A stretch of DNA of 36,899 bases, from the NCBI GenBank assembly GCA_031261635.1, contig JAISJH010000098.1, positions 1 to 36,899 on the forward strand, in the 5' to 3' direction. Under the pieces are notes generated by a model. It searched no databases. It was given only the letters and a program-made list of their open reading frames with translations, and was not told the DNA's origin. Source of the DNA: Oscillospiraceae bacterium (lineage in GTDB: Bacteria > Bacillota > Clostridia > Oscillospirales > Oscillospiraceae). Position 1 is the first letter of the stretch. Each line of letters opens with the position of its first letter. The position numbers were made by a program, and so were the translations under genes. This document shows, in pieces, positions 1-7,911 of this stretch.

Positions 1-6
1 GGGACA

Positions 7-49
7 GGGCAGGGCAAAGCCCTGCCCGTGGTGCGCCCTTCGGCGCACC
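7..49. other. Two back-to-back GC-rich hairpins
   Basis: Positions 7-27 form a 9-bp stem with an AAA loop (GGGCAGGGC/GCCCTGCCC). Positions 30-49 form an 8-bp stem with a CTTC loop (GGTGCGCC/GGCGCACC). They may end a gene lying upstream of the window, or be part of the spacer repeats. There is no clear T-run, so a terminator role is only possible. Confidence 0.4.
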
Positions 50-252
50 GTCTTTGCGAAGCCGCCGCCGCACTTGCGATACGTAGTCAATGATATGCGG
101 CGAAGCAATCCAGGGTTGATGTAGGCACCTCCGTGTGCGTCCCTCGTAATTATTCATTATCAATTGTCAATTATCATAACCCCCCGGCACTGGATTGCTT
201 CGCGCCTGTAATGCCCTACGTATCGCGGGCGTACCGGCGCTTCGCAATGACG
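50..252. repeat. Family A palindromic repeat, copy 1
   Basis: An interspersed repeat whose ends are inverted copies of a CGTCATTGCGAAG-type sequence (the left end here reads GTCTTTGCGAAG). Inside are a second inverted pair, GAAGCAATCCAG and CTGGATTGCTTC, and TACGTA-type motifs. This copy has an AT-rich insertion (about 145-180) between the two halves. Four further copies lie at 5162, 5421, 6255 and 7911. Short open frames across it are by-products of the repeat. Confidence 0.8.
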
Positions 253-283
253 GGGCGGGCTTCGCCCTTGCCCCCGCGCACAA

Positions 284-304
284 GGGCGGGTTTGAAACCC
301 GCCC
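284..304. repeat. Family D hairpin, copy 1
   Basis: Perfect hairpin GGGCGGGTTT/AAACCCGCCC around a single G, followed by CCTACG. The same frame with different but still paired inner stem bases occurs at 2528, 5061, 7892 and 35267. The rest of 305-370 is AT-rich spacer (a TTATCAATTATCATAA-like motif also seen near 150-180) with no gene. Confidence 0.7.
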
Positions 305-370
305 CTACGAACCCCAGCAACCAAGCGTCCAAACCTACGTAATTATACATTATCAATTATCATAACCCCC

Positions 371-403
371 GTCTCTGATATTTGATATTTGATAACTGTT
401 AAC
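371..403 (+). repeat. Family C repeat, copy 1
   Basis: Contains GTCTCTGATATTTGATATTT followed by GATAACTGTTAAC. The same block recurs at 2440 (reverse), 6485, 8288, 13377 (reverse) and 13504. At 13377-13537 two copies form the arms of one long inverted repeat, so single copies such as this may be half-elements. Confidence 0.75.
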
Positions 404-437
404 TATTTACTATTAACTGTCAACTGAACAAACCCGC

Positions 438-466
438 TTGCAATCTTTACAAAAAAGGTTTATAAT
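438..466 (+). promoter_or_regulatory. Sigma-A-type promoter of trmL
   Basis: TTGCAA at 438-443, exactly 17 bp, then TATAAT at 461-466. The expected transcription start (about 470-474) falls on or just before the trmL ATG at 474, which predicts a leaderless or nearly leaderless mRNA. Confidence 0.75.
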
Positions 467-473
467 TGTATCT

Positions 474-941
474 ATGCTAAATATTGTGTTATACGAGCCG
501 GAAATACCCGGCAATACGGGGAGCATTGCCCGCACCTGCGCCGTTACGGGGAGCCGCCTGCATTTGATTGAGCCGCTCAGCTTTGACATTTCCGAGAGCG
601 CGGTCAAACGCGCGGGGCTGGACTACTGGCGGCTGCTTGATTTGAACGTCTACAGCGACTGGGGCGCGTTCCTGTCGCGCAATACCGGCGGCGGGAAATT
701 TTGGCTCGCCACTACGAAGGCTAAACGCCTCTACACCGACGCAAACTATTCACGCGGCGACTATCTGATATTCGGAAAGGAAACGGCGGGACTGCCGGAG
801 ACGCTATTAGCGGAATACGGCGAGAACTGCGTAAAAATCCCGATGCTTGACGTCCCCGAAGCCCGGAGCCTAAACCTAAGCAACTCCGTGTCAATAGTCC
901 TCTACGAGGCCATACGGCAAACGGGGATACGGCTTGCGTAA
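474..941 (+). CDS. trmL: tRNA (cytidine/uridine-34 2'-O)-methyltransferase TrmL
   Basis: A 155-residue SPOUT-family RNA methyltransferase. The family methylates the ribose of the wobble base of certain leucine tRNAs using S-adenosylmethionine. Family blocks are plain: an N-terminal EPEIPGNTG segment (residues 8-16), a FGKETAGLP loop near residue 100, and the C-terminal IPMLDVPEARSLNLSNSV knot region. Length matches the family (about 150-160). A TTG start at 438 is in frame, but it lies inside the -35 element and adds non-family residues, so ATG 474 was chosen. No Shine-Dalgarno sequence precedes it, which fits the leaderless layout. It stands alone ahead of the glycolytic genes, separated by a family B repeat. 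Confidence 0.9.
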   Translation: MLNIVLYEPEIPGNTGSIARTCAVTGSRLHLIEPLSFDISESAVKRAGLDYWRLLDLNVYSDWGAFLSRNTGGGKFWLATTKAKRLYTDANYSRGDYLIFGKETAGLPETLLAEYGENCVKIPMLDVPEARSLNLSNSVSIVLYEAIRQTGIRLA

Positions 942-980
942 ATGTAACTTTAGCAAAATCTGACCGCGCGCGACAAAAAC

Positions 981-1146
981 GGGGAAACCACCCCCCGCCT
1001 GCGGGCGTACCCCTCCACAGAGGGGATGGGGAATGGACGTGAGGTACGCCCTGCGGGGGGTCGCGTCCCCGTAACCCTCGTCCAAACCTTCGTCCTAATC
1101 CCCTCTGTGGAGGGGTGCCGCCCGCAGGCGGCGGGGTGGTTTCCCC
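981..1146. repeat. Family B long inverted repeat, copy 1
   Basis: The arms begin with GGGGAAACCACC and end with GGTGGTTTCCCC. Inside are GCCTGCGGGCG and the palindromic block CCCCTCCACAGAGGGGAT with its reverse complement. The central spacer varies between copies. This fills most of the 304-bp gap between trmL and pgk. The remainder (1147-1230) shows no promoter I can support. Further copies are at 2561, 8101 and 9202. Confidence 0.8.
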
Positions 1147-1245
1147 GCCGCAGCGGACGCGAAAAGTAATTAATTGCCCTGGCTCTTAACGCTGTTAAAC
1201 ACACACACAAACCGCCGTATACACGCGGCATAAGGAGGAACCCCA

Positions 1246-2430
1246 ATGAGCTACAACAAAAAAACAGTCCGCGACATTGATTTTTCAAGCCCTAAGCGCG
1301 TATTGCTTCGCTGCGACTTCAACGTGCCTATTGAAAACGGCGAGGTCACGGACGACACGCGCATTACCGCGTCAATCCCGACAATACGCTACATCTTGGA
1401 ACACGGCGGCTCGGCGGTATTGTGTTCGCATTTAGGCCGCCCGAAGGGCAAGGTCAACCCCGAGTTTTCGCTCGCTCCCGTAGCCAAAGTGCTGTCGAAG
1501 CTACTGGGTTTTGACGTACCGCTCGCGACTGACGTAGTCGGCGTAAGCGCGAACGCCCTCGCGGTGGCTTTGAAGCCCGGAAAAGCGATACTCCTCGAAA
1601 ACCTCCGCTTCCACGCGCAGGAGGAGGCCAACGACCCCGAGTTTTCAAAACGGCTCGCGGATTTAGCCGACGTATACGTCAATGACGCTTTCGGGGCGGC
1701 TCACCGCGCCCACGCCTCCACGGCGGGAGTTGCGGCCTACCTTCCCGCGTATTGCGGACTGCTGATTGAAAAGGAACTCGCGGCAATAGGCGGCGCGCTG
1801 ACCGACCCTAAGCGTCCGTTCACGGCAATCCTCGGCGGCTCGAAAGTTTCAGATAAGCTCGGGGTAATTGAAAACCTCGTCAAAATAGCCGACAACCTGC
1901 TGATAGGCGGCGGTATGGCGTATACATTTATAAAAGCGCAGGGCGGCTCAATCGGCAAATCGCTCTTGGACGCGGATAAACTGGATTACGTCGCCGAGCT
2001 TCTCAAAAACGACGCGAACGGCAAAATCCACCTCCCGACCGACACAGTTATAACCGCCGAACTAAAAGCGGGAGCGGCAACCCGCACGGTTCCGTCTGGC
2101 GAAATCCCAGACGACGAAATGGGCGCGGACATAGGCGCGCAAACAGCCGCCGCCTATGCCGATATCATAGCGAACAGCGGCACGGTCATCTGGAACGGCC
2201 CGATGGGAGTATTTGAAATAGAGGACTTCGCAAACGGCACAAAAACAGTCGCAAACGCAATGGCGGCAACGCAGGGCTTCACAATAGTAGGCGGCGGCGA
2301 CAGCCTGGCGGCGGTAAACAAATACGGCCTTGCGGAAAAAATGAACCACAACGCAACAGGAGGCGGCGCGACACTAGAGTTCCTAGAGGGCAAAGTGTTA
2401 CCTGGGATTGCTTGCTTGCTTGACAGATAA
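1246..2430 (+). CDS. pgk: Phosphoglycerate kinase
   Basis: A 394-residue cytosolic enzyme that transfers phosphate between 1,3-bisphosphoglycerate and ADP, making ATP in glycolysis. Family signatures seen are RCDFNVP near residue 22, SHLGRPKG near 60, ENLRFH and the VNDAFGAAHRAHAST block near 145-160, GGSKVSDK near 198, and the C-terminal nucleotide loop WNGPMGVFE and GGGDS near 315-355. Length is normal. The ATG at 1246 follows a strong AAGGAGGA site at 1232. It is the first of three glycolytic genes in the same direction, but a 355-bp repeat-filled gap separates it from tpiA, so co-transcription is uncertain. Codons are rich in C and A endings, unlike the G/T-rich plus-strand genes after 17 kb. 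Confidence 0.97.
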   Translation: MSYNKKTVRDIDFSSPKRVLLRCDFNVPIENGEVTDDTRITASIPTIRYILEHGGSAVLCSHLGRPKGKVNPEFSLAPVAKVLSKLLGFDVPLATDVVGVSANALAVALKPGKAILLENLRFHAQEEANDPEFSKRLADLADVYVNDAFGAAHRAHASTAGVAAYLPAYCGLLIEKELAAIGGALTDPKRPFTAILGGSKVSDKLGVIENLVKIADNLLIGGGMAYTFIKAQGGSIGKSLLDADKLDYVAELLKNDANGKIHLPTDTVITAELKAGAATRTVPSGEIPDDEMGADIGAQTAAAYADIIANSGTVIWNGPMGVFEIEDFANGTKTVANAMAATQGFTIVGGGDSLAAVNKYGLAEKMNHNATGGGATLEFLEGKVLPGIACLLDR

Positions 2431-2439
2431 CAGTTGTTT

Positions 2440-2474
2440 CAGATAACAGTTATCAAATATCAAATATCAGAGAC
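2440..2474 (-). repeat. Family C repeat, copy 2
   Basis: Reverse-orientation copy (CAGATAACAGTTATC then AAATATCAAATATCAGAGAC). It begins ten bases after the pgk stop and runs toward family D and B copies, the same order seen in the composite element at 13377-13537. Confidence 0.75.
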
Positions 2475-2527
2475 GAAGGTTAGGACGGGGTTACGTAGGG
2501 GGAGTGTCCAATTGACGTTGAGGCGTG

Positions 2528-2550
2528 TAGGGGCGAGGCTTGCCTCGCCC
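2528..2550. repeat. Family D hairpin, copy 2
   Basis: TAGGGGCGAGGC-TTG-CCTCGCCC. The outer GGGCG/CGCCC pairing is kept while the inner bases differ from the other copies, yet still pair. Confidence 0.65.
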
Positions 2551-2560
2551 GGCGCGGGAT

Positions 2561-2701
2561 ACAACCCCCGCCTCTGCGGAGGCACCCCCTTCTCCGGAAG
2601 GGGGCAGGGGTAGGACGTAGGTACGCCGCAACCATCGTCCTACCCAAAAAGCCCCCTTCCGGGGAAGGGGGTGCCGCCCGCAGGCGGCGGGGGTTGTCCC
2701 C
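2561..2701. repeat. Family B long inverted repeat, copy 2 (variant)
   Basis: The arms read ACAACCCCCGCC and GGCGGGGGTTGT. The palindromic core is CCCCCTTCCGG-type instead of CCCCTCCACAGAGGGG. The centre contains GTAGGACG and its complement CGTCCTAC. With family C and D copies it fills the 355-bp gap between pgk and tpiA. The last 85 bp before tpiA are AT-rich, with no promoter I can defend. Confidence 0.7.
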
Positions 2702-2785
2702 GTAAATTCCCCTCTTGGGGGTGTCCCCCGTAATTATTCATTATTAACTATTACCTATTCATTGATTTAACGAGGTGACTTAACT

Positions 2786-3568
2786 ATGAACATAACAAAA
2801 CGCAAAACAATCATCGCCGGCAACTGGAAAATGAACTTTGTGGATTCCCTGAAATTTTTCGAGGGCCTGAGCGGCATAACGATAGCGGAGGGAGCGGAGG
2901 TCGTCATTTGCGCCCCGCACACGTTCCTAAACTACATAGGCGCGGACGCTTTGAAATACGGCGTAGCCGCCTCCGTAGGGGCGCAGGACGTCAGCGCGTT
3001 TGGTAGCGGCGCGTATACAGGCGAGGTATCCGGCGAAATGCTTAAACACGCCGGAGCGTCTTATTGCATCGTAGGCCACTCCGAACGCCGCCAGTATCAC
3101 GGCGAAACCAACGAGCTTGTAGCGGAAAAGGCGCTCCGCTGTCACGAAAACGGTCTAATCCCGATAGTCTGCGTGGGCGAGAGCCTTGAACAGCGCGAAC
3201 AGGGAAAAACTTTCACGCTCATAAGCAAGCAGGTGTCGGCTATTCTGAACGCCTTAACCGAGGAACAGCTTAATAAAACGGTTTTCGCCTACGAACCAAT
3301 CTGGGCTATCGGAACAGGCAAAACCGCTACAGCCGAGCAGGCCGAGGAGGTCTGCGGGGCGATACGCAATCGCATAGCGAAAAAATACAACGAGGAAAAA
3401 GCTGAAACTATCAGTATACTATACGGCGGCTCTATGAATGACAAAAATGCGGTAGAACTTTTATCGCGGCCGGATATTGACGGAGGTTTAATAGGCGGCG
3501 CGTCGCTTGACCCAATAAAATTCGCGGCAATCAACAAAGCTGTCGAAACAGCGGGGGCAAACGTATGA
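2786..3568 (+). CDS. tpiA: Triosephosphate isomerase
   Basis: A 260-residue TIM-barrel enzyme interconverting dihydroxyacetone phosphate and glyceraldehyde 3-phosphate. Catalytic landmarks are visible: the N-terminal GNWKMN with Lys15, the His of VGHSERR near residue 99, and the Glu of AYEPIWAIGTG near 170, followed by the flexible phosphate-gripping loop. C-terminal ILYGGS and GGLIGGASL close the phosphate site. Length is slightly above the usual 250. The ATG at 2786 follows GAGGTGA at 2772. The stop overlaps the gpmI start (ATGA), so the two are almost certainly translated from one mRNA. Confidence 0.97.
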   Translation: MNITKRKTIIAGNWKMNFVDSLKFFEGLSGITIAEGAEVVICAPHTFLNYIGADALKYGVAASVGAQDVSAFGSGAYTGEVSGEMLKHAGASYCIVGHSERRQYHGETNELVAEKALRCHENGLIPIVCVGESLEQREQGKTFTLISKQVSAILNALTEEQLNKTVFAYEPIWAIGTGKTATAEQAEEVCGAIRNRIAKKYNEEKAETISILYGGSMNDKNAVELLSRPDIDGGLIGGASLDPIKFAAINKAVETAGANV

Positions 3569-5040
3569 AGCAAACCGCCGCGCTGATAATCCTTGACGGC
3601 TTCGGAGTATCGCCGGACGCTGACCCGAAGCTTCACGGCAACGCCGTCAAACTCGCTAAAACGCCTACGATAGACATTCTTGACGCCACTTGCCCGAGGG
3701 TTAATATCGCCGCCTCCGGCACCGCCGTGGGTTTGCCGCCGGGGACAATGGGCAATTCCGAAGTCGGACATATGAACATAGGCGCGGGGCGCGTAATCTA
3801 TCAAAGCCTGCTAAGAATAAACAACGCGATAGACGACGGCGAGTTTTTCCGAAACCCCGTATTGTCGGAACTCGCGAAAAGAGGCGAGCGTATACATCTG
3901 TTCGGCCTCCTCGGAAACGCCGGGGTTCACTCTATTGACAAGCACCTCTACGCGGCTCTGGAACTGCTGAAAGACGCTGAAAACGTCTACCTCCACCTAT
4001 TCACGGACGGACGCGACACGCCTCCCGAGAGCGCGTATGAATTTTTACGCGAAATAATCGGGCGTTTGCCTCCGAACGCTAAAATCGCAACTCTTAGCGG
4101 ACGTTTCTACGCTATGGACAGGGACACCCGCTGGGAGCGCATAGAGCTAGCCTATAACGCGCTTACCGGGCGCGGCGAGTACGAAACAAACAATGACGCT
4201 CTGAACGCGATAAGCGAAAGCTACGCACAGGGCATTACTGATGAGTTTATAAAACCCGTCGTGATTGTACCCGAGGGGCGCGTTCGGCCGGGGGATTCGG
4301 TGTTCTTTATCAATTTCAGAACGGACAGGGCGCGGGAGCTTACCCGCTGTTTCGTTGACCCGGTTTTCAATTTGCCCTTTGCGCGCGAATATTTCCCCTT
4401 GAACTTTATAACAATGACGAGCTACGACGCGGCAATGCCGAATGTGCAGGTAGCCTTCCCGCCGGAGGTTCCCGCGAATACGCTCGGCGAGCTGCTGTCG
4501 CATATGAATAAGACGCAGCTTCGCATAGCCGAGACGGAGAAGTACGCTCACGTCACGTTCTTTCTGAACGGCGGCATAGAAACGGTTTTCCCCGGCGAGG
4601 ACAGAATACTAATTCCAAGCCCAAAGGATTTCCCGACCTACGACCTAATCCCGCAAATGTCCGCGTACACGGTCTGCGATAAGCTAGTGGAGGCAATCAA
4701 AAGCGGCAAATACGACGCGATAATAGCAAACTTCGCAAACTGCGATATGGTGGGACACACAGGTGTCCTCGAAGCCGCAATCCGGGCGGTAGAAGCCGTA
4801 GACGAGTGCCTCGGACGCGTCCTCGAAGCGATAAACTACGTAAACGGTTCGGCAATAGTAACGGCAGACCACGGCAACGCCGAACAAATGCTCGCCGACG
4901 ACGGAGTAACCCCCTACACAAACCACACAGTATCAAACCCCGTCCCCCTATGGCTATACAAAGCCCCCGAGGGCGTAAGCGTCGATAAGCTTGAAAAACT
5001 AGCGGATATAGCCGCAGTGTTTTTGAAGCTTGTGCGGTAG
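3565..5040 (+). CDS. gpmI: 2,3-bisphosphoglycerate-independent phosphoglycerate mutase
   Basis: A 491-residue metal-dependent enzyme of the alkaline-phosphatase superfamily that moves phosphate between the 3- and 2-positions of glycerate. ILDGFG near residue 9 provides a metal-binding Asp, and MGNSEVGHMNIGAGR near 62-76 carries the phosphate-accepting Ser65. The central FTDGRDTPP near 148 and C-terminal NCDMVGHTG and TADHGNAE supply further metal ligands. Length is close to the typical 510. It overlaps tpiA by four bases (ATGA), implying translational coupling. A run of short repeats begins right after the stop. Confidence 0.97.
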   Translation: MKQTAALIILDGFGVSPDADPKLHGNAVKLAKTPTIDILDATCPRVNIAASGTAVGLPPGTMGNSEVGHMNIGAGRVIYQSLLRINNAIDDGEFFRNPVLSELAKRGERIHLFGLLGNAGVHSIDKHLYAALELLKDAENVYLHLFTDGRDTPPESAYEFLREIIGRLPPNAKIATLSGRFYAMDRDTRWERIELAYNALTGRGEYETNNDALNAISESYAQGITDEFIKPVVIVPEGRVRPGDSVFFINFRTDRARELTRCFVDPVFNLPFAREYFPLNFITMTSYDAAMPNVQVAFPPEVPANTLGELLSHMNKTQLRIAETEKYAHVTFFLNGGIETVFPGEDRILIPSPKDFPTYDLIPQMSAYTVCDKLVEAIKSGKYDAIIANFANCDMVGHTGVLEAAIRAVEAVDECLGRVLEAINYVNGSAIVTADHGNAEQMLADDGVTPYTNHTVSNPVPLWLYKAPEGVSVDKLEKLADIAAVFLKLVR

Positions 5041-5060
5041 GGGTGTGACATTGCGCTTTG

Positions 5061-5082
5061 TAGGGGCGACCTGTGGTCGCCC
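5061..5082. repeat. Family D hairpin, copy 3
   Basis: TAGGGGCGACC-TG-TGGTCGCCC. The inner pair set ACC/GGT differs from the AGG/CCT of the copy at 2528 while pairing is conserved. It lies 20 bp after the gpmI stop and could act as a weak transcription end, though no T-run follows. Confidence 0.65.
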
Positions 5083-5091
5083 GCGGGTCAA

Positions 5092-5168
5092 GAACCCGTC
5101 GGCAGGGGGTCAAGAACCCGTCAGTAGGGGGTCAAGAGCCGTCAGTATCGGGTTAAGAGTCCGTCATT
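5092..5168 (+). repeat. Degenerate 22-bp tandem repeat
   Basis: Four successive units of the form GGGTCAAGAACCCGTC plus a short linker, the last two drifting to GGTCAAGAGCCGTC and GGTTAAGAGTCCGTC. The last unit merges with the left end of the family A copy at 5162. Confidence 0.7.
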
Positions 5169-5348
5169 GCGAGCCGCGGAACGCTTGCGATACGTAGAAC
5201 TGAAACCGGCGCGGCAATCCAGTGCCGGGAGCGTAACATACGTATGTTGAGTTGCTACTACTGGATTGCTTCGCGCCTAGACCGTTGTTATATGTTAAGC
5301 TTCCCGGCGCTCGCAATGACGAACTCTTTAGTCTTATACGTTTTGAAT
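5144..5348 (+). repeat. Direct duplication, left copy (contains family A copy 2, 5162-5321)
   Basis: About 205 bp starting AGTATCGGGTTAAGAG and ending ACGTTTTGAAT is repeated almost exactly at 5403-5608. The family A core ends in CGTCATTGCGAG and CTCGCAATGACG. The two copies differ mainly in the central loop around 5230-5265. The 609-bp gap from gpmI to the NfeD gene is wholly repeats plus a short AT-rich link (5349-5402) with no gene. Confidence 0.85.
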
Positions 5349-5402
5349 ACTGCTTGCAAATAAGCAGATAGAAAACAGCAAATAACAGAGTGTATATTAA
5401 AA

Positions 5403-5608
5403 AGTATCGGGTTAAGAGTCCGTCATTGCGAGCCGCGGAACGCTTGCGATACGTAGAACTGAAACCGGCGCGGCAATCCAGTGCCGGGGGCGTAACATAC
5501 GGTATCTGTGGCTTATACTACTGGATTGCTTCGCGCCTGAACCTTGATTATATGTTAAGCTCCCCGGCGCTCGCAATGACGAACTCTTTAGTCTTTTACG
5601 TTTTGAAT
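5403..5608 (+). repeat. Direct duplication, right copy (contains family A copy 3, 5421-5581)
   Basis: Second copy of the unit at 5144, offset by about 260 bp. A 77-codon open frame across it is explained by the repeat and has no ribosome site. Confidence 0.85.
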
Positions 5609-5649
5609 TTAGAGGCAAAATAAATCAAATACAAGGAGGTGTATGTTCT

Positions 5650-6168
5650 ATGCAACTGACGCTTGCACTCGCGTCATTCGGGGTACTTGACGGCTTGACA
5701 ACCCTGACGATAGTGCTGCTTATTGTCGGGCTTGTGCTGATAGTCGTTGAGTTTTTCATTCCCGGCTTCGGGATTGCGGGGGGGCTTGGTATAGTTTGCT
5801 GGATAGCGGCGATTATACTGACCGCAAAAACGATGAGGGACGCGCTGATACTCGGCGGCTGCCTCGCGCTGATAGCCGCCGCGCTCGTGTGGCTGTTCGT
5901 ACTGCTCGGGGCGCACGGCAAGCTGCCGAAGAAGCTTGTGCTGTCCGACAGCACCGATAAGGCCGAGGGTTTTTCATCGGCGGTAGACTACAGCGGCTTA
6001 CTGGGCAAAAGAGGAGCCGCGACAACAGCCCTGCGCCCCGCCGGAAAGGCTCGCATAGACGGCGAAATCTACGACGTAGTATCCCCGGGAGAGTTCCTTG
6101 CTAAAGACACCGTAGTAGAAGTAGCCGAAGTAGAGGGGATACGAATAGTCGTGCGGAAAACGTCGTAA
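5650..6168 (+). CDS. Short NfeD-like membrane protein
   Basis: A 172-residue protein of the short NfeD type (no N-terminal serine protease). Residues 15-50 and 57-95 are hydrophobic and include a VVEFFIPGFGIAGGLGI segment typical of the family, giving about three to four membrane passes. Residues 115-172 form the soluble C-terminal OB-fold (LLGKRGAATTALRPAGKARIDG ending in VRKTS). NfeD proteins are nearly always beside SPFH/flotillin genes and are thought to work with them in membrane domains. Here floA is next, 377 bp on. The start follows an ideal AAGGAGGTG at 5633, and an ATG at 5643 is out of frame. Confidence 0.88.
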   Translation: MQLTLALASFGVLDGLTTLTIVLLIVGLVLIVVEFFIPGFGIAGGLGIVCWIAAIILTAKTMRDALILGGCLALIAAALVWLFVLLGAHGKLPKKLVLSDSTDKAEGFSSAVDYSGLLGKRGAATTALRPAGKARIDGEIYDVVSPGEFLAKDTVVEVAEVEGIRIVVRKTS

Positions 6169-6174
6169 TCGTTG

Positions 6175-6227
6175 ATTATTAGAAGCTGTATTTATTATTA
6201 GAAGCCGTATTCATTATTAGAAGCTAC
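6175..6227 (+). repeat. 19-bp tandem repeat, three units
   Basis: ATTATTAGAAGCTGTATTT at 6175, ATTATTAGAAGCCGTATTC at 6194, and a partial third unit at 6213. It begins just after the NfeD gene stop. Function unknown. Confidence 0.8.
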
Positions 6228-6254
6228 AAACAAAACGCTAAAGACTAAAAAGTC

Positions 6255-6432
6255 CGTCATTGCGAAGCCGCCACCGCACTTGCGATACGTAGTTAATGAA
6301 ATGCGGCGAAGCAATCCAGGGTTGACGTAGTATTGTGCGATACGTAGACCGTATGTTGTCCCCCCGGCACTGGATTGCTTCGCACCTGTAACGTCCTACG
6401 TATCGCGGGCGTACCGGTGCTTCGCAATGACG
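6255..6432. repeat. Family A palindromic repeat, copy 4
   Basis: Ends CGTCATTGCGAAG and CTTCGCAATGACG, with internal GAAGCAATCCAG and CTGGATTGCTTC. With the 19-bp repeat and the family C copy it makes up the 377-bp gap before floA. Confidence 0.85.
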
Positions 6433-6484
6433 AACTCTTGACACGTTTCCCAAAAATCACACTTGCATTGAAATCACACTCGCA

Positions 6485-6515
6485 CTGATATTTGATATTT
6501 GATATCTGTTATCTG
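6485..6515 (+). repeat. Family C repeat, copy 3
   Basis: CTGATATTTGATATTTGATA followed by TCTGTTATCTG, ending 16 bases before the floA ribosome site. It would lie in the 5' leader or at the promoter of floA. Confidence 0.7.
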
Positions 6516-6545
6516 TTCACCGTACATCACTAGGAGGAAAACATT

Positions 6546-7538
6546 ATGCCGGAAGTTGCCGTACTCGCTGTACTCGTTGTTATACTCATATTGTTCCTGT
6601 GGCTGTTTTTCACGTTTATCCCCGTGGCCTTGTGGATAAGCGCGCTTGCGGCCAATGTCCGCGTCAGCATTTTTACGCTGGTCGGTATGCGCCTTCGCCG
6701 CGTAGTCCCGGCGCGTATTGTCAACCCTAAAATCAAGGCCGCCAAGGCCGGGATTGACATTGAAATTAACAAGCTCGAGGCGCACTACCTCGCGGGGGGC
6801 AACGTAGACCGCGTTGTTAACGCCCTGATAGCGGCGCAGCGCGCGGACATAGGCCTCGAATTTGGACGCGCCGCCGCGATAGACCTCGCCGGACGCGACG
6901 TGCTTGAAGCCGTTCAGATGTCAGTTAACCCAAAGGTTATCGAAACGCCGATAGTAGCGGCAATCGCGAAGGACGGCATCGAGCTAAAGGCTAAAGCGAA
7001 AGTAACCGTTCGCGCCAACATCGACCGCCTCGTGGGAGGCGCGGGCGAGCAGACGATTATAGCCCGCGTCGGCGAGGGCGTTGTAACGACTATCGGAAGC
7101 TCCGCGTCGCACAAGGACGTTCTTGAAAACCCGGACAGGATATCCAAAACCGTTCTCGACAAGGGGCTTGAAGCCGGGACGGCCTTTGAAATCCTATCAA
7201 TCGACATAGCCGACGTAGACGTGGGGCGCAACATAGGCGCACAGCTGCAAACCGACCAGGCGGAAGCCGACAAGCGCATAGCGCAGGCAAAGGCGGAGGA
7301 GCGCCGCGCAATGGCGATAGCTCACGAGCAGGAAATGAAAGCCCGCGTACAGGAAATGCGCTCAAAGGTAGTCGAGGCCGAGGCCGAGGTTCCGCTCGCA
7401 ATGGCAGAAGCCCTGCGCTCCGGCAAGCTCTACGTAATGGATTATTACAAACTGCAAAACATAGCGTCCGACACGGCAATGCGTAACGCGCTGTCAGACG
7501 GCGGAAGCCCCGCGGCTCCGCAGGTGGCGGGACAATGA
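6546..7538 (+). CDS. floA: Flotillin-like protein FloA
   Basis: A 330-residue SPFH-domain scaffold protein, the length of Bacillus FloA. An N-terminal hydrophobic stretch (about residues 3-35) forms the membrane anchor. The band-7 domain follows, with the characteristic [18 protein letters not shown], then a region of [21 protein letters not shown] type. Residues 235-300 form an Ala/Glu/Arg-rich coiled coil ([21 protein letters not shown]) used for oligomerisation. FloA marks membrane microdomains that organise secretion and cell-wall enzymes. The ATG follows TAGGAGGA at 6531. The stop overlaps the next gene (ATGA at 7535), and an NfeD partner lies upstream. Confidence 0.95.
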   Translation: MPEVAVLAVLVVILILFLWLFFTFIPVALWISALAANVRVSIFTLVGMRLRRVVPARIVNPKIKAAKAGIDIEINKLEAHYLAGGNVDRVVNALIAAQRADIGLEFGRAAAIDLAGRDVLEAVQMSVNPKVIETPIVAAIAKDGIELKAKAKVTVRANIDRLVGGAGEQTIIARVGEGVVTTIGSSASHKDVLENPDRISKTVLDKGLEAGTAFEILSIDIADVDVGRNIGAQLQTDQAEADKRIAQAKAEERRAMAIAHEQEMKARVQEMRSKVVEAEAEVPLAMAEALRSGKLYVMDYYKLQNIASDTAMRNALSDGGSPAAPQVAGQ

Positions 7539-7846
7539 ACGTGCTTGTAGATATTTTGGGTTCCGTAGCGGAGGAGGCGAAGTACATTCTGTCGCCGGAG
7601 GACGACACTATCGAGGAACCCGAAGCCACGCCTCAAGACCTAGAAACAGCCCTGTTTGAAAAAATAAGAGCCTTAGAACTGGAAAACGCCCTGCTGGAGG
7701 AAAAACTGGCAAAAGCCGGGGACGGGCATTTCCATATCGCGGAAACCGTCGAGGAAGCGCGAAACGTCCCGCCGGAGAGACAAACAACCCTGCGCCAAAT
7801 GATAATATCGCAGGAGATACTGGGCAAGCCGCTGGCGTTGCGCTGA
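7535..7846 (+). CDS. Small acidic coiled-coil protein coupled to floA
   Basis: A 103-residue protein of unrecognised family. Residues 36-62 ([20 protein letters not shown]) are a clear leucine-zipper-like coiled coil, preceded by an acidic segment rich in Glu and Asp. The C-terminal half has [18 protein letters not shown], which looks like a folded helix pair. It overlaps floA by four bases (ATGA), so it is translated with FloA and could bind the FloA coiled coil. Bacillus also has a small gene (yqfB) after floA, but I see no sequence basis to equate them. The codon pattern matches its neighbours, so it is a genuine host gene. Confidence 0.8.
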   Translation: MNVLVDILGSVAEEAKYILSPEDDTIEEPEATPQDLETALFEKIRALELENALLEEKLAKAGDGHFHIAETVEEARNVPPERQTTLRQMIISQEILGKPLALR

Positions 7847-7891
7847 CGTGAAGGAATTATCACGCCATTTTGTAGGAGCGACCGCCCCCGG

Positions 7892-7911
7892 GGGCGGGGC
7901 TTGCCCCGCCC
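7892..7911. repeat. Family D hairpin, copy 4
   Basis: GGGCGGGGC-TT-GCCCCGCCC, preceded by GTAGGAGCGACC. It abuts the left end of the family A copy at 7911. It may also slow transcription leaving the floA operon. Confidence 0.6.

Noticed and set aside
133-342. 69-codon open frame on the plus strand
   Set aside because: It lies across family A and D repeats, has no ribosome site, and its residues follow from the palindromes.
950-1288. Minus-strand open frames across 891-1288
   Set aside because: They read through the family B inverted repeat into pgk and have Arg/Pro-rich low-complexity content typical of repeat shadows.
5390-5623. 77-codon frame before the NfeD gene
   Set aside because: It is wholly inside the duplicated family A copy and has no ribosome site.
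6175-6227. CRISPR-like short array
   Set aside because: Three 19-bp units directly joined without spacers; a simple tandem repeat.
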